A stretch of 64,000 nt of DNA from Nocardioides sp. QY071 (lineage in GTDB: Bacteria; Actinomycetota; Actinomycetes; Propionibacteriales; Nocardioidaceae), in contig NZ_CP124681.1 in assembly GCF_029961765.1 (NCBI RefSeq), forward strand, positions 3,906,001 to 3,970,000, given 5' to 3'. The notes beneath the pieces were generated by a model. That model was not told the origin of the DNA. It searched no databases and was given only the letters and a program-made list of their open reading frames with translations. Positions 48,673-56,961 of this stretch are shown here, in pieces. The position numbers were made by a program, and so were the translations under genes. Every line of letters begins with the position of its first letter. Within the stretch, counting starts at the first letter, position 1.

Positions 48673-49712
48673 TCCCGCTCCTCCTGCCCGCGTCCGGCGG
48701 TGCTCCACTTGGTCAGGGCGACCTGGAGGGCGTCGACGGCCGCGCCGAGCACCTCCTCGGTCGGTACGTCGGCCGGCCGCAGTCCCGGCACGGCGACGGG
48801 CCGCAGCTCGTCGAGGTCGCCGACGACGCGGTGCTTCGCCTTGCGCAGTCGGGCGACCTGGTCCTCGCCCCGGGTGCGGGCCCACGGGTCGTCGTACCCG
48901 AGTCGCTGACCGCCGCCCTCGCGCAGCGACAGGCCGCGCTTGGCGAGCTGGTGCTTGACCAGCCGGTCGTAGAAGGGCGGCAGGTCGCCGGTCCCGTCGG
49001 GGCGGAACCGGCGGTTGAGCTCGAGCAGCAGCAGCGCGCTCGGCAGGTCGATGCTGGGATTGCTGCGCACGTCGAGCGCGATCCCCTGCGGGTCGATGCC
49101 GAGGACCTCGGCGAACCGGCGCCACAGCAGGTCGCCGGGGGCGCCCGCCGGCGGCACGGTCACCAGGGTCAGCGCTCCCTTGTCGAGGCCCTTGGCCCAT
49201 CGGGCGGCGATCGCCGGCACGTCCTGGTGCCGCCAGAACCGGGTCGCGGGACCGGTCAGGTCCTTGCGGGCGCCGAGGGAGGCGACGAAGTCGTCCCATC
49301 CCGTGACCCCGCCGTTCTGGACCGACTCCAGCCACATCGCGGGCACGTTGCGGGCCAGGTCGCGACAGGTCACCACCGCTTCGACGCGGCTGTCTGCGAA
49401 GGTCCTGCGGATCCGCTGGATCTGCTTCTCGTCACGCGGCGCGAGGTACTCCATCGAGACGACGGCGGTGCCGGGCCAGGCCCGGATCTCCTCGACCAGC
49501 TGCTGCCACACGCCGTCGGCGGGCATCGGCGGCTGTCCGGGTCCGCCGTGGGCGATCAGCTCCTTGACCGCCCGGACCTGGCGGCGCCACCGCCGGCCGG
49601 GGAACAGCACGCCCCGCTCTGCCAGCTCCGCCTTGTTCTCCCCGAGCACGTTCTGCAGGAAGCTGGTGCCGGACTTCATGGTGCCGACGTGCAGCACCAC
49701 CCGCTGAGCCAT
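48669..49712 (-). CDS. Sulfotransferase family protein
   Basis: A 347-residue second sulfotransferase of the cluster. The PAPS loop is VVLHVGTMKSGTSFLQNVLGENKAEL; VVTCRDLARNVPAMWLESVQNGG is the 3'-phosphate region. The C-terminal part contains RRFRPDGTGDLPPFYDRLVKHQLAKRG, similar to the other copy's ending. It starts the run of overlapping or tightly spaced genes down to 44.8 kb. Its presence with a distinct partner suggests two sulfation sites or acceptors. Confidence 0.82.
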   Translation of the reverse strand: MAQRVVLHVGTMKSGTSFLQNVLGENKAELAERGVLFPGRRWRRQVRAVKELIAHGGPGQPPMPADGVWQQLVEEIRAWPGTAVVSMEYLAPRDEKQIQRIRRTFADSRVEAVVTCRDLARNVPAMWLESVQNGGVTGWDDFVASLGARKDLTGPATRFWRHQDVPAIAARWAKGLDKGALTLVTVPPAGAPGDLLWRRFAEVLGIDPQGIALDVRSNPSIDLPSALLLLELNRRFRPDGTGDLPPFYDRLVKHQLAKRGLSLREGGGQRLGYDDPWARTRGEDQVARLRKAKHRVVGDLDELRPVAVPGLRPADVPTEEVLGAAVDALQVALTKWSTAGRGQEERE

Positions 49713-49791
49713 GTACGCCCTCTCGCTCTCTGAGCGGCCGAAGCCCGGGCCACCGCCTCTCGGCAGCGACCCGGGCCCGGGATCCGCTTGG

Positions 49792-51195
49792 TCAGTTCAG
49801 CTCGGCCTCGAGCTCGTGGAACGGGTAGTCCTGCGGGCTGAGGTACTCGGTGCCGGGCTTGACCCGGACGACCGGGTCGGGGTCGGCGGAGTTGACGTAG
49901 TTGGCCAGCGACCGGGGCGCGGTGTTGAAGATCATGTCGGCCCAGTCGGAGTACTTCGCCGCCATCGCCGCGTCGTCCCAGAAGATGATGTCGTGCTCGT
50001 CGGAGAACCAGCCGAGCTGGGTCCAGTTCTCGCTGCTGGAGAGCACCGCGCTGCCGTTGGGGTTCCCGTCGAGGTTGCCCTGGACCGCGAGACCCTTGAG
50101 GTGGACGTAGCGGTCCTTGAACTTGTTGGCCGTCGCGCCGGTGATGTAGACCATCTGCTTCGCCGGGACGGGGGCGAGGATGCTGCGGATCTTGCCCGAC
50201 ATCATCATGAAGACCACGCGGACGTCGCAGCCCTGGAAGTGCAGCTCGCGGACCTTGCGTGCGATCCGGGCACCGCGCTCGTCACCCCATACGGCGTTGG
50301 CCACACGGACCTTGGTGCGACCGTTGGCGGTGTTGGCCGCGCCGTTGCACTGGACCTTGTTGAGGACCCGCAGCGGCGGGTCGACCTGGTCACGGTGCGG
50401 GGCGAACTGGGTGGTAATGGTCGCACCCGGGATGGTGGTGCTGGGGACGGTGAACTGCAGGGCCGGGAACTTCTTGTCCTTCTTGGCCTGGTTCCACATC
50501 GTCATCCAGCCGTCGTAGAGGGCCTGGTTCTCGGTGACGGTGGTCCAGTCGTTGAACTGCTGGACGGCGGCGGCACCGGTGAAGTTGCCCGAGCCCTGCA
50601 TCACGATCCAGTTGGTGGCACCGGACTTGCTGACCAGCATCATCTTGTTGTGCATCGCGCCGCCCTTGCCGCGGCAGGTGGCCGAGCAGGTGCGGATCCA
50701 GCTGCGCAGCTCCTTGGGCCGGTCCGCGTTGCCCTTCTTGAGCGCGCGGGTCAGCACACCGTAGGAGCGGTGCGAGCCCTGCTCCCGGGCGAGGCCGCGG
50801 GCCATGATGATCTGCACCGACACGCCCCGATTGTGGGCGGCGATCATCTTGCCGGCGAGCAGCGGCGAGTCGAAGTTCCACGTCATCACGCGGACCGTCT
50901 GGCCGGGCTCGACGTTCTTCAGCGTCTTGATGATCTTGCGCTGGATCGCGCCGCGCTTCTTGGCCTTGAACGGGTGGTTGAAGGTGATGCCGGGCGTCAC
51001 GACGTACGCCGGGTTCGGCTGCTTCTTCGCCTTCTTCGCCACCACCGGGGTGGTCGCCGCGGCCGGAGCGGCGTCGGCCCGGGTCAGGCCGGCTGGGCCG
51101 GCGACCAGCAGGCCCATCGTCAGGAAGAGCGCCGCGAGCGCCGCAATTCCCCGGGTCCGTGCTGCCACCGACGAGGTCCCCCACACATTCGACAC
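49792..51195 (-). CDS. Secreted phospholipase D-like protein
   Basis: A 467-residue exported protein. Signal peptide GIAALAALFLTMGLLVAGPAGLTRADA, then a Lys-rich segment. Two PLD repeats follow: KIIKTLKNVEPGQTVRVMTWNFDS ... MHNKMMLVS (HxK, but Asp replaced by Ser) with GSGNFTGAAA, and RVANAVWGDERGARIARKVREL ... VHLKGLAVQ with SSENW. The HxK pairs remain, so phosphodiesterase activity is possible. GTG at 51195 starts before the signal peptide; a second start further out is unlikely. Its first repeat resembles the C-terminal domain of the EEP-PLD fusion at 43.2 kb. Confidence 0.8.
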   Translation of the reverse strand: MSNVWGTSSVAARTRGIAALAALFLTMGLLVAGPAGLTRADAAPAAATTPVVAKKAKKQPNPAYVVTPGITFNHPFKAKKRGAIQRKIIKTLKNVEPGQTVRVMTWNFDSPLLAGKMIAAHNRGVSVQIIMARGLAREQGSHRSYGVLTRALKKGNADRPKELRSWIRTCSATCRGKGGAMHNKMMLVSKSGATNWIVMQGSGNFTGAAAVQQFNDWTTVTENQALYDGWMTMWNQAKKDKKFPALQFTVPSTTIPGATITTQFAPHRDQVDPPLRVLNKVQCNGAANTANGRTKVRVANAVWGDERGARIARKVRELHFQGCDVRVVFMMMSGKIRSILAPVPAKQMVYITGATANKFKDRYVHLKGLAVQGNLDGNPNGSAVLSSSENWTQLGWFSDEHDIIFWDDAAMAAKYSDWADMIFNTAPRSLANYVNSADPDPVVRVKPGTEYLSPQDYPFHELEAELN

Positions 51196-51334
51196 GTACT
51201 GACTCCTACCGTCTTCACCCGAGAATCGACCGGGCTCCGACGCGGCTTCCCCCACAGAAGGCAGGCGAATCTCGACCCTTGACGCGGGCACTATACCCGC
51301 CTACAGGGGCTGAAACCCGCGTCCGCGCGGGCAG

Positions 51335-52483
51335 TCAGTCGACCTTGCCCGCGTCGCCGGTCGCCGTTCCCGAGGCCGGGCCGGAGGGATCGCCGGACGC
51401 CGCACCGGTGTCGCGGGGCTTGGCCTTCGCGTCGCCGCTGCACTTCTCCGTCTTGATCCCGCCGAGGGTGAAGTCGGCCCGGACCGGGAGGTGGTCGGAG
51501 CCGCCGGCGGGCATCACGACCGAGCTCGTCGCGGTCAGGTCGGGGCCGCCGTAGAGCAGGTAGTCGATCCGGGTGCGGGGGTGACCGGCCGGGTGCGTGG
51601 CGCCGCCACCGCTGCCCGCGACGACGAAGCTGTCGCTGAGCCGCGAGCTGAGGATCCGCTCCGGCCCCGAGTTGGGCCAGGTGTTCATGTCGCCGCCGAG
51701 GATCTTCGGTCGCGGGTCGGCCGCCAGCATGCTGGAGATCCGGCTCGCCTGCGCTGTGCGGATGCCGGCGGAGGTGTTGTCGAGATGGGTGCTGTAGATG
51801 CTGACCTCGACGCCCTCGACGTTGATCACGACGTGCAGCAGGCCGCGCGGCTGCGCCTTGCCGCTGTTGGGGAGCGGGGTGTTCTCCGAGGAGACGATCG
51901 GGTACTTCGAGACGACCGCGGTGCCGTAGAGGCCGTCGCCGAAGGTCACGTTGCGGCCGAACGCCGAGCCCCAGCCGCCGAGCCGATCCGCGAACCACCC
52001 GGCCTGGTCGACGCTGCCGGTGGAGCGCCGCTTGTAGTCGACCTCCTGCAGCAGGATGACGGTCGCCTTCGACTGCTGCATCACGCCGAGCAGGCGCTCG
52101 AGGCTGCCGGCGCGCGCCGACTTGATGTTGTAGGATAGCGCGGTGAACTGGGTGGTGCCGATCTGCGCCTGGCACACGAGCTGCGCGGACTGGCGCTCGG
52201 CCTCCATCGCCAGCGGCGGCACCAGCACGCCGCCGGTGTCGGTCGCGGTCGGGGCCGGCGGCAGGTCGGTGGCGACCGCGGCGGACGGAGTGCCGTCCCG
52301 GCGCCCCTCGTGGGCGACCGGGGTGTCGGGGGCGTCGGGCGGGAAGATCAGCGAGACGCTCAGGCCGGCGAGCACCACGACGACCGCCACGACCGTGACG
52401 ACCATGTCGACCGAGGACACGGCAGGGCCCAGCCGCTTGCCCCCGCGGGCACCGCGCGTGCCCTGCTCCTCCTGCTCCGCCAC
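51335..52483 (-). CDS. Membrane-anchored EEP-family hydrolase
   Basis: A 382-residue type II membrane or exported protein. One N-terminal hydrophobic segment (MVVTVVAVVVVLAGLSVSLIF, residues about 27-47), a Pro/Ala/Thr linker, then the EEP domain from about residue 105: TALSYNIKSARAGSLERLL, LLQEVDYKRRS, VSIYSTHLDN, ILGGDMNTWPNS, TRIDYLLYGG and GGSDHLPVRADF. The C-terminal tail is Asp/Gly/Ala-rich. All catalytic elements are visible. GTG at 52483 lies 68 bp from the divergent FGE gene. Substrate may be a nucleic acid, phospholipid or phosphorylated polymer. Confidence 0.83.
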   Translation of the reverse strand: MAEQEEQGTRGARGGKRLGPAVSSVDMVVTVVAVVVVLAGLSVSLIFPPDAPDTPVAHEGRRDGTPSAAVATDLPPAPTATDTGGVLVPPLAMEAERQSAQLVCQAQIGTTQFTALSYNIKSARAGSLERLLGVMQQSKATVILLQEVDYKRRSTGSVDQAGWFADRLGGWGSAFGRNVTFGDGLYGTAVVSKYPIVSSENTPLPNSGKAQPRGLLHVVINVEGVEVSIYSTHLDNTSAGIRTAQASRISSMLAADPRPKILGGDMNTWPNSGPERILSSRLSDSFVVAGSGGGATHPAGHPRTRIDYLLYGGPDLTATSSVVMPAGGSDHLPVRADFTLGGIKTEKCSGDAKAKPRDTGAASGDPSGPASGTATGDAGKVD

Positions 52484-52551
52484 GTCCGGAATCGTAATCG
52501 ACCACACCTCGCGGCCGGGCTTCTTCGACCACTGGGGCACACTGGACCGCG

Positions 52552-53568
52552 ATGTCCACCCCGTCCCCGGACCAGCGTCCCTGTTGCGTCCCCGCCGGCC
52601 CCGCGGCCGCGGTGGACCTGACGCTCGGCTCCCCGGCCCGGGCCGACAGCGGCGTGCGGGGCACCGACCCGACGGCGCTGGCCCCGATCCCCGGCGGGCG
52701 GGCGGCCCTGGGCGACCACTTCGGCGACGGCTATGCCGGCGACGGCGAGCGTCCGGTCCACGAGGTCGAGGTGTCGGCCTTCCGGCTCGGCACCACTGCG
52801 GTGACCAATGCGGCGTTCGCGGCCTTCGTCGACGCCACCGGGCACCGCACCACCGCCGAGGTCGAGGGCTACTCCGCGGTGTTCCACACCGACGTCGCGG
52901 CCACGGTGGCCGACGTGCTCGGCCACTCCCCCACCACGCCGTGGTGGCTCGGGGTGCGCGGCGCCGACTGGCGCCACCCCGAGGGCCCGCGCTCCGACAT
53001 CTCGGACCGCCCCGACCACCCCGTCGTCCACGTCTCCCACGACGACGCCCTCGCCTTCGCACGCTGGGCCGGGCGCCGGCTGCCGACCGAGGCGGAGTGG
53101 GAGTACGCCGCGCGCGGCGGGCTCGAGGGCAAGCGCTACCCGTGGGGCGACGACCTGATGGTCCGCAGCGGCGGCGCGGACGAGTGGCAGGTCAACATCT
53201 TCCAGGGCACCTTCCCGACCACCAACACAGCCGAGGACGGCTGGACGACGACCGCCCCGGTGACGGCGTACCGACCCAACGGATACGGCCTGCACCAGAT
53301 GGTCGGAAACGTCTGGGAGTGGTGCGCGGACTGGTTCGACCCGAAGGCGTACGCCGACCGCGCGCGCCAGGATCCGCGGGGGCCCGCGGATGGTACGGTC
53401 CGCGTGATGCGCGGGGGCTCGTTCCTGTGCCACGACTCGTACTGCAACCGCTACCGGGTCGCCGCCCGCTCAGCGGCTCCGCCGGACTCCTCGGCCTCGA
53501 ACCTCGGCTTCCGCTGTGCGGCGGACGCCGCGACCGACCGCCCCGTCGAGAAGGAGATCCCCGCGTGA
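52552..53568 (+). CDS. Formylglycine-generating enzyme (sulfatase maturation)
   Basis: A 338-residue aerobic FGE, which converts the cysteine in CxPxR of sulfatases to formylglycine. Family motifs: LGTTAVTNAAFAAFVDATGH, DRPDHPVVHVSHDDALAFARWAGRRLPTEAEWEYAARGG, RYPWGDD, NGYGLHQMVGNVWEWCADWF and RGGSFLCHDSYCNRYRVAAR. Cys293 and Cys298, five apart, are the copper-binding active-site pair. N-terminal 45 residues are unstructured. The gene overlaps the sulfatase gene by the 4-bp GTGA, so the enzyme and its client are coupled. Confidence 0.93.
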   Translation: MSTPSPDQRPCCVPAGPAAAVDLTLGSPARADSGVRGTDPTALAPIPGGRAALGDHFGDGYAGDGERPVHEVEVSAFRLGTTAVTNAAFAAFVDATGHRTTAEVEGYSAVFHTDVAATVADVLGHSPTTPWWLGVRGADWRHPEGPRSDISDRPDHPVVHVSHDDALAFARWAGRRLPTEAEWEYAARGGLEGKRYPWGDDLMVRSGGADEWQVNIFQGTFPTTNTAEDGWTTTAPVTAYRPNGYGLHQMVGNVWEWCADWFDPKAYADRARQDPRGPADGTVRVMRGGSFLCHDSYCNRYRVAARSAAPPDSSASNLGFRCAADAATDRPVEKEIPA

Positions 53569-55127
53569 CTCGCCCCGGCCGCCTCCGCCTGGCCACTGCC
53601 GCCGTCCTCAGCGCGAGCGTGCTCGCCGCCTGCTCCGGCGGGGGTGACGACGGCAACGGCGGGGTCGGACCGATCGTGAAGTACGAGCGGCCCGGCGAGC
53701 AGGCCTCGGTGGCCGCGCCGACGAAGAAGGACACCGTCCTCGGGCCCGAGGCGACGCCGGCCCCGGTGGCCTCGCCGGAGAAGCCCAACCTGCTGATGAT
53801 CACCATGGACGACGCGGCGATGAAGGACATGCAGTTCATGCCGCACCTCCAGGAGGTGATCGCGGGCGAGGGCGTGACCATCGACCAGGGCCTGGCACCG
53901 ACGCCGATCTGCGTGCCGGCCCGGGCCACGCTGCTCACCGGCCAGTACTCCCGCAACCACGGCGCGGTCACGATCAGCGGCGAGGGCGGCGGCTACAAGG
54001 CCTTCCACGACGAGGACACGATGCCGGTCAGCCTCCAGAAGGCCGGCTACGACACGATGATGGTCGGCAAGTACCTCAACGGGTACACGAAGGACGAGGT
54101 CCACCACCAGCCGCCGGGCTGGACCGTGTGGCGCCCGACGGTCGACTTCGCGACGTACAACTTCGAGCACCCGCAGCTCCTCGTCGACGGCCGGATCAAG
54201 GACTACGACACCTACTCGACGACGCTGCTCAGCGACCAGTCGAACCAGCTGATCTCCGACCACTCCGAGGGCGCCGACAAGGACAAGCCCTGGTACATGT
54301 GGGTCAACTACGTCGCCCCGCACCACGGCAGCCCCCACGAGAGCGACGACCCGGACGGCATCTCGACGACGGTCCCCGACAAGCGCGACCGCGACACGTT
54401 CAAGGACCTCGACCTCGACACCACCCCCGAGATGTTCGAGGCCGACCCGAGCGACAAGGCGCTGATCCGCAACGCGCGGCAGAAGTGGTCGAAGAAGCGC
54501 CGGGCCGGGCTGCGCGAGGAGCGCCAGCAGCGGGTCGAGGCGCTCCAGGCCGTGGACCGCGCGATCGCGCGCACCGTCGACACCTTGAAGCAGACCGGGC
54601 AGCTCGACAACACCTACGTCGTGGTGACCTCCGACAACGGCTTCTACGTCGGCGAGCACAACCTCAACGGCAAGCTCTGGTACTTCCGCGACGCCATCAA
54701 CATCCCGATGTTCATCCGCGGCCCGGGCCTGCCGGCCGGCACCTCGACCCAGGCACCGGTCACCAACGCCGACTGGGCGCCGACCTTCGCCGCCCTGGCG
54801 GGCACGACGCTGGACCGCGACGCGGACGGGGTCGACGTGATGCCGTGGCTCGACAGCGACGCCACCCGCCGCGTCATCCCGATCTCCGGATGGCCCGTGA
54901 AGGGCGGCCTCAAGCCGCTCTACACCGGGGTGATCGTGGGTCCGTGGACCTACGTCCGCGGACGCAAGGGGCGCGGCGAGCTCTACTACACGAAGAACGA
55001 CCAGTACCAGCTCTACAACCTCTACGGCGACCCCCGCTACAAGGCGGTGCGCAAGCAGCTGCGCGACCTGTGGCAGGAGACGCAGGACTGCGCCGGCGCG
55101 ACCTGCCCGCGGACGTTCATGAAGTAG
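53565..55127 (+). CDS. Lipoprotein type I sulfatase
   Basis: A 520-residue exported sulfatase. Lipobox VLSASVLAAC puts the acylated Cys at residue 23. The fold begins NLLMITMDDAAMKDMQFMPHL (metal-binding Asp82-Asp83). The modification motif is PICVPARATLLTGQYSRNHG: Cys116 in C-V-P-A-R is converted to formylglycine. Further ligands: VTSDNGFYVGEHNLNGK. Length and order match arylsulfatase/GlcNAc-6-sulfatase-like enzymes. AAGGAG lies 8 bp before the GTG at 53565. Its clients could be the sulfated products of the nearby sulfotransferases, though scavenging of external sulfate esters is as likely. Confidence 0.92.
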   Translation: MTRPGRLRLATAAVLSASVLAACSGGGDDGNGGVGPIVKYERPGEQASVAAPTKKDTVLGPEATPAPVASPEKPNLLMITMDDAAMKDMQFMPHLQEVIAGEGVTIDQGLAPTPICVPARATLLTGQYSRNHGAVTISGEGGGYKAFHDEDTMPVSLQKAGYDTMMVGKYLNGYTKDEVHHQPPGWTVWRPTVDFATYNFEHPQLLVDGRIKDYDTYSTTLLSDQSNQLISDHSEGADKDKPWYMWVNYVAPHHGSPHESDDPDGISTTVPDKRDRDTFKDLDLDTTPEMFEADPSDKALIRNARQKWSKKRRAGLREERQQRVEALQAVDRAIARTVDTLKQTGQLDNTYVVVTSDNGFYVGEHNLNGKLWYFRDAINIPMFIRGPGLPAGTSTQAPVTNADWAPTFAALAGTTLDRDADGVDVMPWLDSDATRRVIPISGWPVKGGLKPLYTGVIVGPWTYVRGRKGRGELYYTKNDQYQLYNLYGDPRYKAVRKQLRDLWQETQDCAGATCPRTFMK

Positions 55128-55154
55128 CAGCCGCGACCGGTAGCGTTGCGCTTC

Positions 55155-56414
55155 GTGAGCACCACCCCTACCCGCGTGTTCGCGGCCAGGCTGGTCGGGC
55201 TCCCGATCTTCGACCCCCAGGGCGACCAGGTCGGGAAGGTCCGCGACCTGGTCGTGACCCTGCGCACCGAGGGGACCCAGCCGCGCGTGCTCGGGATGGT
55301 CGCCGAGGTGTTCGGCCGGCGCCGGATCTTCGTGCCGATGACCCGGGTGACCAACATCGACAGCGGCCACGTCTACACGACCGGCCTGCTCAACATGCGC
55401 CGCTTCGAGCAGCGCTCGACCGAGACCCTGGTCATCGGGCAGATGCTCGACCGGACCGTCACCATCAAGGACAGCGGCGTGACCGGCACGGTGTACGACG
55501 TCGCGATGGAGCCCGCCCGCACCCGGGACTGGGTGCTGAGCCGCGTCGCCGTGCGCGAGCCGTCGAAGGGCTTCCGGCGCCGCGGGCAGTCCCACGTGGT
55601 CGAGTGGCGCGACGTGGTCGGCCTGACCCGCACCGACGACCGGCAGGGCGCGACCCACCTGGTCGCGGCCCTCAACGAGATGCGGCCCGCCGACGCGGCG
55701 AGCATCCTGCACGACCTGCCCCCGGAGCGTCGTACGGCGGTCGCGCTGGCGCTCGACGACGAGCGGCTCGCCGACGTCCTCGAGGAGCTGCCCGAGGACG
55801 ACCAGGTCGAGATCCTCAAGGGCCTCGACTCCGAGCGCGCGGCCGACGTCCTCGAGGAGATGTCGCCGGACGACGCGGCCGACCTGGTGAGCGACCTGCC
55901 GCCCGAGACCGCCGAGATCCTGCTCGGGCTGATGGAGCCCGAGGAGGCCGAGGACGTGCGCCGCCTGATGTCGTACGTCGAGAACACCGCCGGCGCGATG
56001 ATGACCTCCGAGCCGGTCATCCTCGGTCCGGACGCGACCATCGCCGACGCGCTCGCCCACGTCCGCAACCCCGAGCTGACCCCGGCGCTCGCCGCGCTGG
56101 TCTACGTGTGCCGCCCGCCACTGGAGACCCCCACCGGCAAGCTGCTCGGCGTCGCCCACATCCAGCGGCTGCTCCGCGAGCCGCCCTCGACCCTGGTCGC
56201 CGGCGCCCTCGACGACTCGATGGAGTGGCTGCGGCCCGAGGCGAGCATCGACGAGGTGGCCGCCCACCTGGCGACGTACAACCTGGTCGCGGCGCCCGTC
56301 GTCGACGAGGACCGGCGGCTGATCGGCGCGGTCACCGTCGACGACCTGCTCGACCACATGCTGCCCGCCAACTGGCGCGAGCGGGCCCGCGAGCGCGGGA
56401 AGGGCGGATCGTGA
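55155..56414 (+). CDS. Soluble PRC-barrel/MgtE-N/CBS protein
   Basis: A 419-residue cytoplasmic protein. Residues about 8-70 and 85-165 look like two PRC-barrel domains (LVGLPIFDPQGDQVGKVRDLVV, TLVIGQMLDRTVTIKDSGVTGTVYDVAM). Residues about 170-285 are the MgtE N-terminal superhelix (LVAALNEMRPADAASILHDLPPERR, LADVLEELPEDDQVEILKGL). Two CBS domains follow (EPVILGPDATIADALAHV, EWLRPEASIDEVAAHLATYNLVAAPVVDED). The MgtE channel domain is missing, so it may sense magnesium or nucleotides and control a partner. It resembles M. tuberculosis Rv1232c, also near mrp and tatB. GTG 55155 overlaps nothing upstream. Confidence 0.88.
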   Translation: MSTTPTRVFAARLVGLPIFDPQGDQVGKVRDLVVTLRTEGTQPRVLGMVAEVFGRRRIFVPMTRVTNIDSGHVYTTGLLNMRRFEQRSTETLVIGQMLDRTVTIKDSGVTGTVYDVAMEPARTRDWVLSRVAVREPSKGFRRRGQSHVVEWRDVVGLTRTDDRQGATHLVAALNEMRPADAASILHDLPPERRTAVALALDDERLADVLEELPEDDQVEILKGLDSERAADVLEEMSPDDAADLVSDLPPETAEILLGLMEPEEAEDVRRLMSYVENTAGAMMTSEPVILGPDATIADALAHVRNPELTPALAALVYVCRPPLETPTGKLLGVAHIQRLLREPPSTLVAGALDDSMEWLRPEASIDEVAAHLATYNLVAAPVVDEDRRLIGAVTVDDLLDHMLPANWRERARERGKGGS

Positions 56415-56950
56415 GCGAGGGACGCCGCGAGCGGCTCGACACGCCGCGCGACGAGCGGCGCCAGCTGGTCCGGCGACCCTCCTACAACGCCGACACGTTC
56501 GGCGTCTTCGCCGAGCAGTTCGCCCGGTTCATGGGCACGGCGACCTTCCTGATCTACATGACGCTGTTCGTGGTCAGCTGGATCTGCTGGAACCTGTTCG
56601 CACCCAGCGACCTGCGCTTCGACGACTACCCGTTCATCTTCCTGACGCTGATGCTGAGCCTGCAGGCGTCGTACGCAGCGCCGTTGATCCTGCTCGCGCA
56701 GAACCGCCAGGAGGCCCGCGACCGGGTGGTCGCCGAGCAGGACCGGCAGGCCGACGCCCGCGCGCACGCCGACATGGAGTTCCTCGCCCGTGAGGTCGCC
56801 TCGCTGCGGATGGCGGTCGGCGAGGTCGCCACCCGCGACTTCCTGCGCTCCGAGCTGCGGTCGCTGCTCTCCGACCTGGACGAGCGGGCCGAGGAGCGTG
56901 CGCAGTCTCACGAGGACGGCGCCGACGAGGTCGCTGCGCCCCCTCCGTAG
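56411..56950 (+). CDS. DUF1003 membrane protein
   Basis: A 179-residue membrane protein. Two membrane segments (FLIYMTLFVVSWICWNLFAP and YPFIFLTLMLSLQASYAAPLILLAQN) match DUF1003, which ends with the hallmark LLAQNRQEARDR. A charged C-terminal helix (RQADARAHADMEFLAREVASLRMAVGEVATRDF) extends into the cytoplasm. GTG 56411 overlaps the previous stop in GTGA, so it may be the membrane partner of the PRC/MgtE-N/CBS protein. No transport activity is proven for this family. Confidence 0.88.
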   Translation: MSEGRRERLDTPRDERRQLVRRPSYNADTFGVFAEQFARFMGTATFLIYMTLFVVSWICWNLFAPSDLRFDDYPFIFLTLMLSLQASYAAPLILLAQNRQEARDRVVAEQDRQADARAHADMEFLAREVASLRMAVGEVATRDFLRSELRSLLSDLDERAEERAQSHEDGADEVAAPPP

Positions 56951-56961
56951 ACTCAGGGGTT

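Noticed and set aside
54128..56950. Single long plus-strand frame (940 codons) spanning the sulfatase and MgtE-N genes
   Set aside because: Only its last 180 codons are real (DUF1003, from GTG 56411); the rest lies out of frame over the sulfatase and MgtE-N genes.
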